This document shows, in pieces, positions 11,265 through 18,582 of a stretch of 64,000 bases of DNA. This stretch comes from Bradyrhizobium sp. CCGB12 (GTDB lineage Bacteria; Pseudomonadota; Alphaproteobacteria; Rhizobiales; Xanthobacteraceae): assembly GCF_024199845.1 (NCBI RefSeq), contig NZ_JANADO010000001.1, positions 2,232,001 to 2,296,000 on the forward strand, in the 5' to 3' direction. The position numbers were made by a program, and so were the translations under genes. The notes below the pieces were generated by a model that was given only the letters and a program-made list of their open reading frames with translations, was not told the origin of the DNA and ran no database searches. How positions within the stretch are numbered: the stretch's first letter is position 1; every line of letters begins with the position of its first letter.

Positions 11265-12241
11265 CGAAAATTCGTTCGGTCGTGCTCGGCTGCGGCTCTT
11301 ATCTGCCGGAGCAGGTGGTGACCAACGCCCAGCTGGCGGCGCGGATCGACACCTCCGACGAGTGGATCGTGCAGCGCACCGGCATCCGTGAACGGCATGT
11401 CGCAGCCGAGGGCGAGTTCACCTCGCACCTGGCGATCAAGGCGGCGCAGGCTGCGCTCACCGACGCCGGCGTGGATGCGCAGTCGATCGAGCTGATCGTG
11501 CTGGCGACCTCGACGCCGGACAACACGTTCCCTGCAACGGCTGTCGCCGTGCAGCACGGGCTCGGCATCAACCACGGCGCGGCGTTCGACCTCCAGGCGG
11601 TCTGCTCGGGCTTTGTGTTCGCGCTCGCCACCGCCGACAATTTCCTGCGCACCGGGGCCTACAAGCGCGCGCTGGTGATCGGCGCCGAGACCTTCTCGCG
11701 CATCCTCGACTGGAATGATCGCGGCACCTGCGTGCTGTTCGGCGACGGCGCCGGCGCCGTGGTGCTGGAGGCGCAGGAACAGCCGGGCAATGCCGCGACC
11801 GACCGCGGCATCGTGACCACGCATCTGCGCTCCGACGGCCGCCACAAGGCAAAACTGTTCGTCGACGGCGGCCCGTCCTCGACCCAGACCGTCGGTCATC
11901 TGCGCATGGAGGGCCGGGAGGTCTTCAAGCATGCGGTCGGCATGATCACCGACGTGATCGTCGATGCATTCCAGGCGACCGGGCTCAATGCCGACAGCAT
12001 CGACTGGTTCGTGCCCCACCAGGCCAATAAGCGAATCATCGACGCCTCCGCCCACAAGCTTCATATCGCGCCGGAGAAGGTGGTGCTGACGGTGGACCGG
12101 CACGGCAATACCTCGGCGGCCTCTATTCCCTTGGCGTTGTCGGTGGCGCGCAGGGACGGCCGCATCAAGAAGGGCGACCTGGTCCTGCTGGAAGCCATGG
12201 GCGGCGGCTTCACCTGGGGCTCCGCACTCGTGCGCTGGTAG
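11261..12241 (+). CDS. fabH: 3-oxoacyl-ACP synthase III (FabH)
   Basis: Starts fatty acid synthesis by condensing acetyl-CoA with malonyl-ACP. The Cys-His-Asn triad is complete: Cys115 in [11 protein letters not shown], His in [11 protein letters not shown] and Asn in [14 protein letters not shown]. Other family marks are [13 protein letters not shown] and [11 protein letters not shown]. 326 aa. GTG start at 11261 overlaps the plsX stop. The downstream ihfA has its own leader of about 130 bp. Confidence 0.97.
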   Translation: MTKIRSVVLGCGSYLPEQVVTNAQLAARIDTSDEWIVQRTGIRERHVAAEGEFTSHLAIKAAQAALTDAGVDAQSIELIVLATSTPDNTFPATAVAVQHGLGINHGAAFDLQAVCSGFVFALATADNFLRTGAYKRALVIGAETFSRILDWNDRGTCVLFGDGAGAVVLEAQEQPGNAATDRGIVTTHLRSDGRHKAKLFVDGGPSSTQTVGHLRMEGREVFKHAVGMITDVIVDAFQATGLNADSIDWFVPHQANKRIIDASAHKLHIAPEKVVLTVDRHGNTSAASIPLALSVARRDGRIKKGDLVLLEAMGGGFTWGSALVRW

Positions 12242-12372
12242 CAACAGTCCATAAAATTTTGCCCGAATCAGCGCCGATTATCGATGCGTCGCATTGATGA
12301 GCGCTGTTGACCGCCGTATCGTAACCTCCTAATTTCAGACAACAATTGTTCGCCGTGATGTGGGGCAGGGCG

Positions 12373-12714
12373 ATGACCGATCAAAGCAAAACCGTAACGC
12401 GTGTTGATCTCTGCGAAGCCGTCTACCAGAAGGTGGGCCTGTCGCGCACAGAATCGTCCGCCTTCGTGGAACTCGTGCTGAAGGAGATCACCGACTGCCT
12501 CGAGAAGGGCGAGACGGTGAAATTGTCCTCGTTCGGCTCCTTCATGGTGCGCAAGAAGGGTCAGCGCATCGGTCGTAACCCGAAGACGGGTACCGAGGTG
12601 CCGATCTCGCCGCGGCGCGTCATGGTGTTCAAGCCGTCGGCGATCCTGAAGCAGCGGATCAACACCCAGCACCGCACCAATGGCGATGCCAGCAAGGCTC
12701 AACCCGAGGCGTAA
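12373..12714 (+). CDS. ihfA: Integration host factor alpha subunit
   Basis: Nucleoid DNA-bending protein acting as IHF alpha/beta heterodimer. Start ATG 12373 is favoured by the GGGGCAGGG ribosome site just before it; in-frame TTG/GTG/ATG codons up to 12346 would add nine residues. The HU/IHF signature is intact: [30 protein letters not shown], then [18 protein letters not shown]. The tail of about 13 residues ([12 protein letters not shown]) is polar. Position between fabH and a MerR gene is standard in Rhizobiales. Confidence 0.95.
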   Translation: MTDQSKTVTRVDLCEAVYQKVGLSRTESSAFVELVLKEITDCLEKGETVKLSSFGSFMVRKKGQRIGRNPKTGTEVPISPRRVMVFKPSAILKQRINTQHRTNGDASKAQPEA

Positions 12715-12738
12715 CCGCCTTTCGGAAAGGATTGGCAT

Positions 12739-13317
12739 TTGGACAAGGCGCCGGATGCGTTCCGAACCATCAGCGAAGTAGCGCAGGAGCTCGACATCCC
12801 GCAGCATGTGCTGCGGTTCTGGGAGACCCGCTTCGCCCAGATCAAGCCGATGAAGCGCAGCGGCGGCCGCCGCTATTACCGCCCCGACGACGTCGACCTG
12901 CTCAAGGGCATCCGCCGGCTCCTGTACGGCGAGGGCTACACCATCCGCGGGGTGCAGCGGATACTGAAAGAGCACGGCGTCAAATCGGTGCAGGGCCTCG
13001 CCGACAGCGCGGCCGCGGTCTCCTTCGGGGCGATCGAGGACGCCATCGGCGCGAGCTTGATGGAGCCCGACGACGAAGGCCCCATCGCGGGCGTCACCGA
13101 CACCGACGATGACGACTACCAGGGCGACGAGGAAGAAGGCATCGACTTCCGCTTCGCCGAGATCGACGACGAGGAGATCCTCACCACCTTCCGCAAGGGC
13201 GGCGCTGCCGCAGCGCCCGCCGGCCCCAGCGCGCTGGACCGGGAGCGGCTGGGGCGGGCGCTCGCGGACCTCGTCGCCTGCCGGGAGATGCTGGATCAGG
13301 CGTTGAAGGACGGGTAG
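12739..13317 (+). CDS. MerR-family regulator downstream of ihfA
   Basis: Begins at TTG 12739 with GGAAAGGA in front. The N-terminal winged helix-turn-helix reads [50 protein letters not shown], the MerR signature. Residues about 95-150 are strongly acidic and linker-like ([24 protein letters not shown]), and the C-terminus is a short helix ([15 protein letters not shown]). This ihfA-linked MerR is conserved in alphaproteobacteria; no metal-binding cysteines are present, so it is not a metal sensor. Target genes unknown. Confidence 0.88.
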   Translation: MDKAPDAFRTISEVAQELDIPQHVLRFWETRFAQIKPMKRSGGRRYYRPDDVDLLKGIRRLLYGEGYTIRGVQRILKEHGVKSVQGLADSAAAVSFGAIEDAIGASLMEPDDEGPIAGVTDTDDDDYQGDEEEGIDFRFAEIDDEEILTTFRKGGAAAAPAGPSALDRERLGRALADLVACREMLDQALKDG

Positions 13318-13427
13318 GGCGGTTTTCGCTGCCTTTGCGGGCGGTTCCGGGCGCTGTGCGCGGATACACCAAAATGGTGTAGCCTCGCCTTGCGCAAAGC
13401 GGTGATCCTAGCTAATGGAACGACGTT

Positions 13428-13505
13428 CGGAGCGTGGCGCAGCCCGGTTAGCGCACTAGTCTGGGAGACTAGGGGTCGGAGGTTCAAATCCTCTCGCTCC
13501 GACCA
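13428..13505 (+). tRNA. tRNA-Pro (anticodon GGG)
   Basis: Cloverleaf can be drawn: acceptor CGGAGCG (13428-13434) pairs CGCTCCG (13495-13501), followed by encoded ACCA. The anticodon arm is CTAGT-CTGGGAG-ACTAG with anticodon GGG, and the T-arm contains GGTTCAAATCC. Reads CCC and CCU codons. The sequence directly 3' is gene-poor and contains an integrase-like remnant on the opposite strand, so this tRNA may have served as an attachment site. Confidence 0.95.
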
Positions 13506-13581
13506 TTTCCTTCAATGAAATCAAATTCGTTCTTGGGCGGTCGGTTTGCAGCCTGCCGCCCGTTTGTAGATAGCTTGCCAT

Positions 13582-13800
13582 TTACGTTCGCGAGCTGTTC
13601 CGAATTGATGACCTTGCGCTGTCCATGTTGGTCAGGTGCTTTGGAATTCCGGCCTCGTTGGCGACCAAGCGCCATTTCCGGCGAAACTCAGGGGTGGACC
13701 ACGGGAATGCGGTTTGGTTGTTCAGAATGATCGGACCCTCAGAAGGAAGATGCGCGCGAGTAAGTGCTTCAACCGAGACATCCGAATAGACCGCTAAGAC
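13582..13800 (-). pseudogene. Decayed tyrosine-recombinase/integrase-like fragment
   Basis: An open stretch on the minus strand encodes about 72 residues including EGPIILNNQTAFPWSTPEF, RRKWRLVANEAGIPKHL and TNMDSA. I recognise this pattern as the part of a Bradyrhizobium-type site-specific integrase just before the NMDSRAG segment and the catalytic His/Tyr region, which are absent: the reading falls into a stop soon after NMDSA. No start codon or N-terminal half is present. It lies within 80 bp of the tRNA-Pro 3' end, which is where an island integrase would be expected. Family assignment is from memory and moderately sure. Confidence 0.5.
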
Positions 13801-13885
13801 TCATATTCGCCAAGCGGCGTCAAACTGTTCATCTAAGAATTGTAAGCCAGTCTTGACTTACATGCCGTCCAAGCCCGAGCAACTT

Positions 13886-14128
13886 TCAAACGAACGTCAC
13901 ACCGACCCTGAAGGGAGTCCGCCAGACCACGCGACAGGGCAACTTCAGATCGTCTTCCGGTATGATCAATGTGAAAGCGGCTGGTATTCGGTCAGTCAAT
14001 TGCAGCAGTTGCAGCGCAGCACCCGACGTCGAAATATTGCGGATTATGCAGGGGGTTTTATCGCCCCCACGCTCGATCTGCGCTGGCTTTGCTACGCGGA
14101 AGCGTGGTGCACGCCTGGTCTCTACCAT
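13886..14128 (-). CDS. Small PilZ-domain protein
   Basis: 80-residue protein starting at ATG 14128 (GGCTGGAG ribosome site); an in-frame start further upstream would add 38 residues of poor quality. The PilZ core is recognisable: RRAPRFRVAKPAQIERGGDKTPC, then IRNISTSGAALQL (the D/NxSxxG c-di-GMP motif) and CRVVWRTPFRVGVTF. The N-terminal RxxxR is represented by RRAPRFR. Single-domain PilZ proteins of this type are abundant in Bradyrhizobium. It may sense c-di-GMP; no partner gene is adjacent. Confidence 0.75.
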   Translation of the reverse strand: MVETRRAPRFRVAKPAQIERGGDKTPCIIRNISTSGAALQLLQLTDRIPAAFTLIIPEDDLKLPCRVVWRTPFRVGVTFV

Positions 14129-14150
14129 GCTCCAGCCTGCTAGATCGGCC

Positions 14151-14363
14151 CTAGAATGACCCGTATTCTTCATCGCCCTGGTTGATCCAGAGCAATGCCG
14201 CGCGGCAATCCAACCAGAAAAGTTGATCGTCCTCGCCTTCACCGGGAGTCATGTGCAACAGAAAAGAATTCTCGCCGTATCGAAAAAGCGTGTCGCGCGC
14301 TTGGCGCTCAGCCAATGTTTGAACATCGAGAAAAGAATACTGACGCGTTGCGACAAGCCTCAT
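14151..14363 (-). CDS. Small conserved-looking protein of unknown function
   Basis: 70 residues beginning MRLVATRQYSFLDVQTLAERQA and ending in an acidic, aromatic tail (WINQGDEEYGSF). No domain is recognised. Codon use is compatible with a real gene and no better frame competes, but the region is compositionally unlike the flanking core chromosome. It is on the same strand as, and 22 bp upstream of, the PilZ gene, so the two may be cotranscribed. Confidence 0.5.
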   Translation of the reverse strand: MRLVATRQYSFLDVQTLAERQARDTLFRYGENSFLLHMTPGEGEDDQLFWLDCRAALLWINQGDEEYGSF

Positions 14364-14412
14364 ATCCCAGGCTCCCCGAACCTCTTAGTGAGACGTTGCA
14401 ACCAGGTCGTTT

Positions 14413-14736
14413 TCACTGCCTCGGAACGGCAGCGTTAGGCAAACAAGGGCCAATGCGCCGAACCATGAAACGGGCTCTCTCTATCGAAGCCGTCAACTCT
14501 TCCGCTTGCCGAACAAACTCCCGAATCTGCGGATCATCTTCGAAATCGGTCAGAATGATTTGGACGCACCTGTTGGTGAGATCGAGAATCCAGAGAGCGC
14601 GACGCATGTCGTCTTGGGTTCGCAGATTTAGTGCGTCCAGGTCAGATAATACATTCGCGAGCCCTTGCATTCGAACTACAGCGGGATGCAGAGGGCGATG
14701 CTCCTGCCGGCGCGGGAAATTGATTACCTCGGACAT
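14413..14736 (-). CDS. Small protein of unknown function
   Basis: 107 residues, start ATG 14736 with GAGG eight bases before it and an AT-rich promoter-like stretch (14748-14810) upstream. Sequence MSEVINFPRRQEHRPLHPAVV is followed by an amphipathic helical region, ALWILDLTNRCVQIILTDFE and EFVRQAEELTASIERA. No recognised domain; N-terminal VINFPRR recurs in small Bradyrhizobium proteins as I remember them. Intact frame, probably expressed. Confidence 0.6.
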   Translation of the reverse strand: MSEVINFPRRQEHRPLHPAVVRMQGLANVLSDLDALNLRTQDDMRRALWILDLTNRCVQIILTDFEDDPQIREFVRQAEELTASIERARFMVRRIGPCLPNAAVPRQ

Positions 14737-14883
14737 CGTTGTCCTCTATAAATTTAAATATATGCATTTAACATTGTGGGAATCATTTAATAATCTCTTA
14801 GCTTGTTGGAAGAACTCCTGCCGGTTTTCGGCAGATCGCTCAGCTCGTCCCGTCGGGCGGCTCAATGCTGGGGTCGGCTCCTC

Positions 14884-15024
14884 CTAGATCTTCCGGCTAT
14901 GCAGATGATCGAGGACCTCCCCGAGACCTCGCAGTCCAGCATCTGTCCGCAGACCGCGCAGCGGATGAAATGCTCGTCTTCCTCCCTAGGCGTCCAGCCA
15001 AGGGGACTTGCCTTCGCCGGGCAT
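14884..15024 (-). pseudogene. Frameshifted small Cys/His (zinc-finger-like) protein gene
   Basis: An ATG overlaps the stop codon of the upstream gene (TGATG at 15026-15022). Its frame reads MPGEGKSPWLDA then hits TAG. Shifting frame once gives REEDEHFIRCAVCGQMLD, and shifting back to the first frame gives RGLGEVLDHLHSRKI and a stop. The composite is a coherent 45-residue protein with a CxxC pair and a closing HLH, so one base appears inserted near 14988 and one lost near 14923. Either a decayed gene or two read errors. Function of the family unknown. Confidence 0.5.
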
Positions 15025-15386
15025 CAGGCGATGCCGCGAAGCGGCAGGGCGAGCTGCACGTCGATGCGCCGTTTGGCGTTGGCGTGGATGAAGTTCTGCA
15101 GCGCCGGCGAGATCTCCGCGCCGGTATTGGCCGCGCGCTCGGCCAAGGCGTCGGCAACATCAGAGGTGGCATCGCGCGACCAACCCTCGACCGGATTGAA
15201 GCACACGATTCGCAGTGGATAGTCATATTGGCCGGAGAGCATGTCCCGCAGGACGGTCTCGAGGTCCGTGTCGGCTTCGTCGGTTTCGCGCCAGGCGCAA
15301 CCGGCACGGGCGCCGAAATCCTCAAGCACCAGGTAGATGTCGCGATCGAGGCGATCGGCCGGCACAATCGAGGGCGAGGAACGCAT
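15024..15386 (-). CDS. Conserved protein of unknown function (about 120 aa)
   Basis: The likely start is ATG 15386; the frame stays open upstream to 15761 but that part reads as non-coding. The protein contains PADRLDRDIYLVLEDFGARAG, CAWRETDEADTDLETVLRDML, YDYPLRIVCFNPVEGWSRD and ends LQLALPLRGIA-like (VQLALPLRGIA). This matches a small hypothetical protein I recall as common in Bradyrhizobium and related Rhizobiales; no function is established. Its stop overlaps the ATG of the frameshifted Cys/His gene, indicating the two were once coupled. Confidence 0.7.
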   Translation of the reverse strand: MRSSPSIVPADRLDRDIYLVLEDFGARAGCAWRETDEADTDLETVLRDMLSGQYDYPLRIVCFNPVEGWSRDATSDVADALAERAANTGAEISPALQNFIHANAKRRIDVQLALPLRGIA

Positions 15387-15586
15387 GCGGATACTCCGAA
15401 ACGACCGACTCAACGTCTTCGCGGAAATGAAAGTTCCCTCGACGAATTGGTTCAAGGAGCTTGCTGCTTGCAACGGCCCCAGCTCCGGGTGGTGTGGGCG
15501 GCTGAAGCTGGGGCCGCACTGCGTGGCCCTCTTGGGGGAAGGGCGTCGCGCAATTGGAAATCGAGAAACGGCTCCTCGCTCACACC

Positions 15587-15808
15587 TCAGCGATGTCGAT
15601 CGTATTTTCCGTTCGGGCTGCCGTCCCCACCGCCATTGCCCCAACCATTGTTGCCTCTGCGAACACCGCCCCCGCCGGAATGCGCAATTGCTTCGGAGTT
15701 GATAGAAGTAGAGAGCAACATCGTAAGTGCTGGAGGCGTCACTGCAGCGAATTTCCCACAAGTCTTCAAAAATTCGCGGCGATCTTCATCGTCGTTTGGA
15801 ACGGGCAT
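15587..15808 (-). CDS. Small twin-arginine-leader protein with Gly/Asn-rich tail
   Basis: 73 residues from ATG 15808 (GGGAGA ribosome site). The first half is a Tat-like leader: DDEDRREFLKTCGKFAAV followed by TPPALTMLLSTSINSEAIA. The second half is low-complexity: GGGG, RRGNNGWGNGGGDGSPNGK, ending DRHR. Similar leader-plus-Gly/Asn-tail proteins occur in Bradyrhizobium and are often annotated only as Tat-signal proteins. The tail has no Cys and no known domain. Upstream, 15809-15950 is AT-rich and could hold its promoter. Whether the tail is exported, modified or a matrix peptide is unknown. Confidence 0.65.
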   Translation of the reverse strand: MPVPNDDEDRREFLKTCGKFAAVTPPALTMLLSTSINSEAIAHSGGGGVRRGNNGWGNGGGDGSPNGKYDRHR

Positions 15809-16212
15809 AAGGAAATCTCCCTTCGCTATTGCTCCACTATACGGCATTGGAAAATTAAACAAATTAAACTGTTTTAGTTTCGTATCACAAATGTGTTGCT
15901 GCGCCTTAGATAATTGCATTCGTTCAGTTTACAACTTTTAATATCGGTAGAACATGAGGCAAGAAGAGAGCCGCCTCAATCGGCGCTTTCGCTCGGGGCG
16001 TGAGCGCACATAACTCAACCCACGTCACAGCCGGCACCTCGGCAGGGTCGTGGCGGGCTTCAATAATAGATGCCGCGACCTCTCACTCTCAGCAGTCTTT
16101 CGAGGGGCGCGCGCATGAGACACTGAGTAGGCTCGCGCGGCTTGCCATCAGCGGCACTCATTGTGGAATCACCAGATAATCTCTTCCCGTCGCCCTTGCC
16201 GACGTCGCAATA
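15809..16212. other. Non-coding, AT-richer gap
   Basis: No gene is supported here. The part nearest 15809 is AT-rich and probably carries the promoter of the Tat-leader peptide gene. The rest (15960-16212) is mixed composition without inverted repeats or codon periodicity that I can see. Confidence 0.5.
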
Positions 16213-16283
16213 ATGTTTAAACGGTTTGGTAAGAATGAAGCCTTGATACTGGGATGGGCTTGGGGACTCACGGGGTCCCTTAA

Positions 16284-16550
16284 ATGGAGCGTTCCACGCG
16301 ATCGAAAAGAAAAGTACGTCGAAGGCACTGGGTTGTTTGTTACGGTAGTTATTTTATTGAATGTCGCGACGAAGATGGCGCGAAGACTTTGGCAGCCAAG
16401 CTGCGTAAGCGCCGATACCGTGTAACAGCCCGGACAGCTGATGGCGTCTCACCTTCGTGGCGAGTAGAACCGAACGAAATAGACGAGTGGATATCAACAC
16501 CCACGCGTCCTAGTCGCTCGCCGCGGGCCCGACCTACGAAGAATCGATAA
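16284..16550 (+). CDS. Possible RraB-like small protein
   Basis: 88 residues. The middle, YGSYFIECRDEDGAKTLAAK then LRKRRYRVTARTADG and WRVEPNEIDEWI, resembles the alternating pattern of RraB-type domains (strand, helix with Ala-rich face, strand), a family that includes an RNase E inhibitor. The N-terminus (MERSTRSKRKVRRRHW) and C-terminus (SRSPRARPTKNR) are basic and uncertain. A different-frame ORF, 16213-16425, overlaps it and looks spurious. The gene may be real or a remnant; the strip around it is full of decayed genes. Confidence 0.35.
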   Translation: MERSTRSKRKVRRRHWVVCYGSYFIECRDEDGAKTLAAKLRKRRYRVTARTADGVSPSWRVEPNEIDEWISTPTRPSRSPRARPTKNR

Positions 16551-16655
16551 TTTGCGAAACACTCGAGTTGGATGCAGCTTCAGCCGGGGCCGACAGTTTC
16601 ACGTCACTGGATGGCAGTTCTTAGCTTCGTCATGGCGACAGGGGCCCCAGCGCGC

Positions 16656-16704
16656 GGCTCCCCGTCCATCTTTGGCCAAGACCGCCGGGACGGGACGGGG
16701 AGCC
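16656..16704. repeat. Long perfect inverted repeat
   Basis: GGCTCCCCGTCC (16656-16667) is repeated inverted as GGACGGGGAGCC (16693-16704) around a 25-base loop. It is not followed by a T run, so it is not a standard terminator. It lies about 100 bases upstream of a candidate small RNA and outside any gene. Confidence 0.6.
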
Positions 16705-16809
16705 CTGCCGGTCCGTATTGCGCCAGTTCGGTTCCCGAGCGGGAACTCCGCCCCCGGATTTGTGTAAAATCGGACAGACCTGATTGCCGATTTTTCCTAT
16801 ACTCATGAC

Positions 16810-16884
16810 ACCTTGGCGATCCCATTACCGCCAAGGCACCTCCAACGGCCCTGGCAATTTGGCTTTTTGCTGGGGCCGTTTCTA
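16810..16884 (+). ncRNA. Candidate small RNA (two hairpins, CCUCC linker)
   Basis: A TATACT -10-like box at 16798-16803 sits just before hairpin 1 (CCTTGGCG 16811-16818 with CGCCAAGG 16829-16836). A single-stranded CACCTCC linker follows, then hairpin 2, a 14-pair stem (AACGGCCCTGGCAA 16844-16857 with TTGCTGGGGCCGTT 16867-16880, two G-U pairs) ending in TTTCT, as a Rho-independent terminator would. No clear -35 is seen. The exposed CCUCC could pair with Shine-Dalgarno sequences. No coding potential. Predicted length about 75 nt. Confidence 0.55.
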
Positions 16885-16899
16885 TTCGTGTGCGTCAGA

Positions 16900-17112
16900 T
16901 TAAATCGGCCACTCGAAGGTGCCGCTCTCGTGAACTCGAGCCAGCCGCGTTCGACCGCATAATTTATGCCGGCGCCGAACTCGCTCCCTCTGGCCCTTAG
17001 TGAAACGGCGCGTTGATCTTCTCGATATGAAAGCGGCCGTCTTGGACTGGCTCGATGCTGGCGGCAAGCTGGACGATCTGGCGGGCGGTGGCTTTAGGAT
17101 TGGCGTAGGGGC
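16900..17112 (-). pseudogene. Decayed small Bradyrhizobium-type protein gene
   Basis: Minus-strand pieces in different frames form a recognisable protein: RPYANPKATARQIVQLAAS, IEPVQDGRFHIEKINAPF, then a stop; after a gap, EFGAGINYAVERGWLE; then, shifted once more, HESGTFEWPI and a stop at 16900-16902. I recall an abundant family of 80-residue Bradyrhizobium proteins with the pattern ATARKIVELAASIEPVQDGR..HIEKIN..PF and AIERGWLELHESGT. Here it has an internal deletion and at least one frameshift, so it is non-functional. Its 5' end abuts the RlpA gene. Confidence 0.55.
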
Positions 17113-17120
17113 GGCATCCG

Positions 17121-17636
17121 CTACAACACCTCGGCACGAACCTGAGCTACGCCACGATCCGTAATCCCCAGGCTGCGCGCGGCAGCGAGCGAGAGATCGA
17201 GCACGCGGCCACGAATGAACGGGCCTCGGTCATTGATGGCGACGATGACGCTGCTTCCGCCATGGGTCACGCGGACCTTGGTGCCGAACGGCAGACTGCG
17301 ATGCGCTGCCGTCAGGTGATTCCGATTGAATACCGAGCCGCTCGCTGTCTTGCCTTTGGAATACCAATAGTAGGAGGCTTTTCCGGAAAAGACTCGATTG
17401 AACGATCGCAAGCCTGGGCGATCTTTCAGTGGCTCTTGCAATGGCTCTTGTTCGTTTGGAGGTGGCGCTTGCGGTTCATCCTCCTTCTGTTCGAGTCCCC
17501 CAGGAGCCGGCTCTGCGTGAGCCTTCGGAATGATGGACCATCGGTCGTTGAAATCCTGTGCTGCAGCAGAGTCCGCATTCAATCCGATCCAAGCAGGGAC
17601 TGTCGCAATCGCCACCATTCTGATGAGAAGATGCAT
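17121..17636 (-). CDS. RlpA-like septal-ring lytic protein
   Basis: Start ATG 17636 with GAGG upstream; a further ATG at 17666 is less likely. Residues 1-26 are a signal peptide (IRMVAIATVPAWIGLNADSAAA). A Pro/Glu-rich linker (PPPNEQEPLQEPLKD) leads to the double-psi beta-barrel: GKASYYWYSKGKTASGSVF, LTAAHRSLPFGTKVRV, VAINDRGPFIRGRVLDLS, with the Asp that in RlpA lytic transglycosylases is catalytic. The SPOR domain of E. coli RlpA is missing, as is common in Rhizobiales paralogues. Acts on peptidoglycan in the periplasm or outer membrane. Confidence 0.85.
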   Translation of the reverse strand: MHLLIRMVAIATVPAWIGLNADSAAAQDFNDRWSIIPKAHAEPAPGGLEQKEDEPQAPPPNEQEPLQEPLKDRPGLRSFNRVFSGKASYYWYSKGKTASGSVFNRNHLTAAHRSLPFGTKVRVTHGGSSVIVAINDRGPFIRGRVLDLSLAAARSLGITDRGVAQVRAEVL

Positions 17637-17834
17637 TGTCGGCCTCACGAACAAATTTAAGATCAAGCCGACAATGCAAGCTCATGAACCGTGTTCCTTA
17701 ACGTGCGCTCGCGTCTCGCAAAATGGTGACTGCATACCGACACATGCGGAGCATGAGCGTGGGGGCACCGCAGCAAGTGAGTTATCGCTGCGATGCATCA
17801 CGCTATTGAAGGCGAGGGGCCGTGGGACACCCGG

Positions 17835-18458
17835 CTAACTCAAATACCCCACCACCATCCGCGTCGTCTCGTCCACCAGCGTCCGCACCGTCTTCTCCGT
17901 GAGCATCTCGGCCTGATTCAGCACCGTGTTATGTGCGACCGCTTCGATCGCGCTGACGCAGATGAAGGCGGCGAGGCCAGGGTCGATCTTGCGCATCTCC
18001 TTGCGGCGGCTTTCGAGATAGGCGCGCACGAGGGCGTGGACCTCGTGATTGAAGGCCTCGACTTCGGCGAGCCGGCCCGACCGCGGGATCTGTTCGGCGA
18101 GGACGCGGTGCAGATTCGGATCGATGTGATGGGCCTCGATCGCGACCGTGACGAGGCGGCGTACGGCCTTCTCGATCGGCATGTCCGCGACTTCGACGAA
18201 GGCGGCGCGGACGATTTTCATGATCTCCTCGTTGTGACGGTCGATCACGGCGACAACCAGCGCCTCCTTGCTCGGAAAATACTGGTAGAGCGAGCCGACG
18301 CTGACGCCGGCGATCTCGGCGATGCGGTTGGTGCTGGTCTTCTCAAAGCCATCGCGGACCAGAATGCGAGCGGTTGCCTCGATCAATGCGTCGACGGTGG
18401 CGCGCGATCGCGCTTGCGAGGCATTTTTCCGGGGTTTTGTCGGCGGTTTGCGCGCCAT
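17835..18458 (-). CDS. TetR/AcrR-family regulator
   Basis: 207 residues. The basic N-terminus (RKPPTKPRKNASQARSRATV) leads into the HTH: ALIEATARILVRDGFEKTS, TNRIAEIAGVSVGSLYQYFPSKEALV. The C-terminal helical ligand domain follows (LVRAYLESRRKEMRKI, AHNTVLNQAEMLTEKTV). It is divergent from the esterase gene at 18583 with a 124-bp shared promoter region that has a clear inverted repeat, so it most likely represses that gene and itself. Confidence 0.92.
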   Translation of the reverse strand: MARKPPTKPRKNASQARSRATVDALIEATARILVRDGFEKTSTNRIAEIAGVSVGSLYQYFPSKEALVVAVIDRHNEEIMKIVRAAFVEVADMPIEKAVRRLVTVAIEAHHIDPNLHRVLAEQIPRSGRLAEVEAFNHEVHALVRAYLESRRKEMRKIDPGLAAFICVSAIEAVAHNTVLNQAEMLTEKTVRTLVDETTRMVVGYLS

Positions 18459-18473
18459 GGCCTTTGCGATCCG

Positions 18474-18508
18474 AATGCGAGTAGGAAAAGCGAGCGAATA
18501 CTCGCATT
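18474..18508. promoter_or_regulatory. Inverted-repeat operator between tetR and esterase
   Basis: AATGCGAGTA (18474-18483) and TACTCGCATT (18499-18508) form a perfect 10-bp inverted repeat with a 15-base spacer; GCGAAT..ATTCGC overlaps its right arm (to 18516). It is 16 bp from the tetR start and 75 bp from the esterase start, a typical place for a TetR operator. Confidence 0.65.
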
Positions 18509-18582
18509 ATATTCGCATGTGGCGGCCTTTCGGCAAGCCTCTTTGTCGCCATATGGATGCCGAGCCAGGCGGAGAACGGACC

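Noticed and set aside
16213..16425. 70-residue frame overlapping the RraB-like gene
   Set aside because: Compositionally ordinary, overlaps a better candidate in another frame and has no recognisable pattern.
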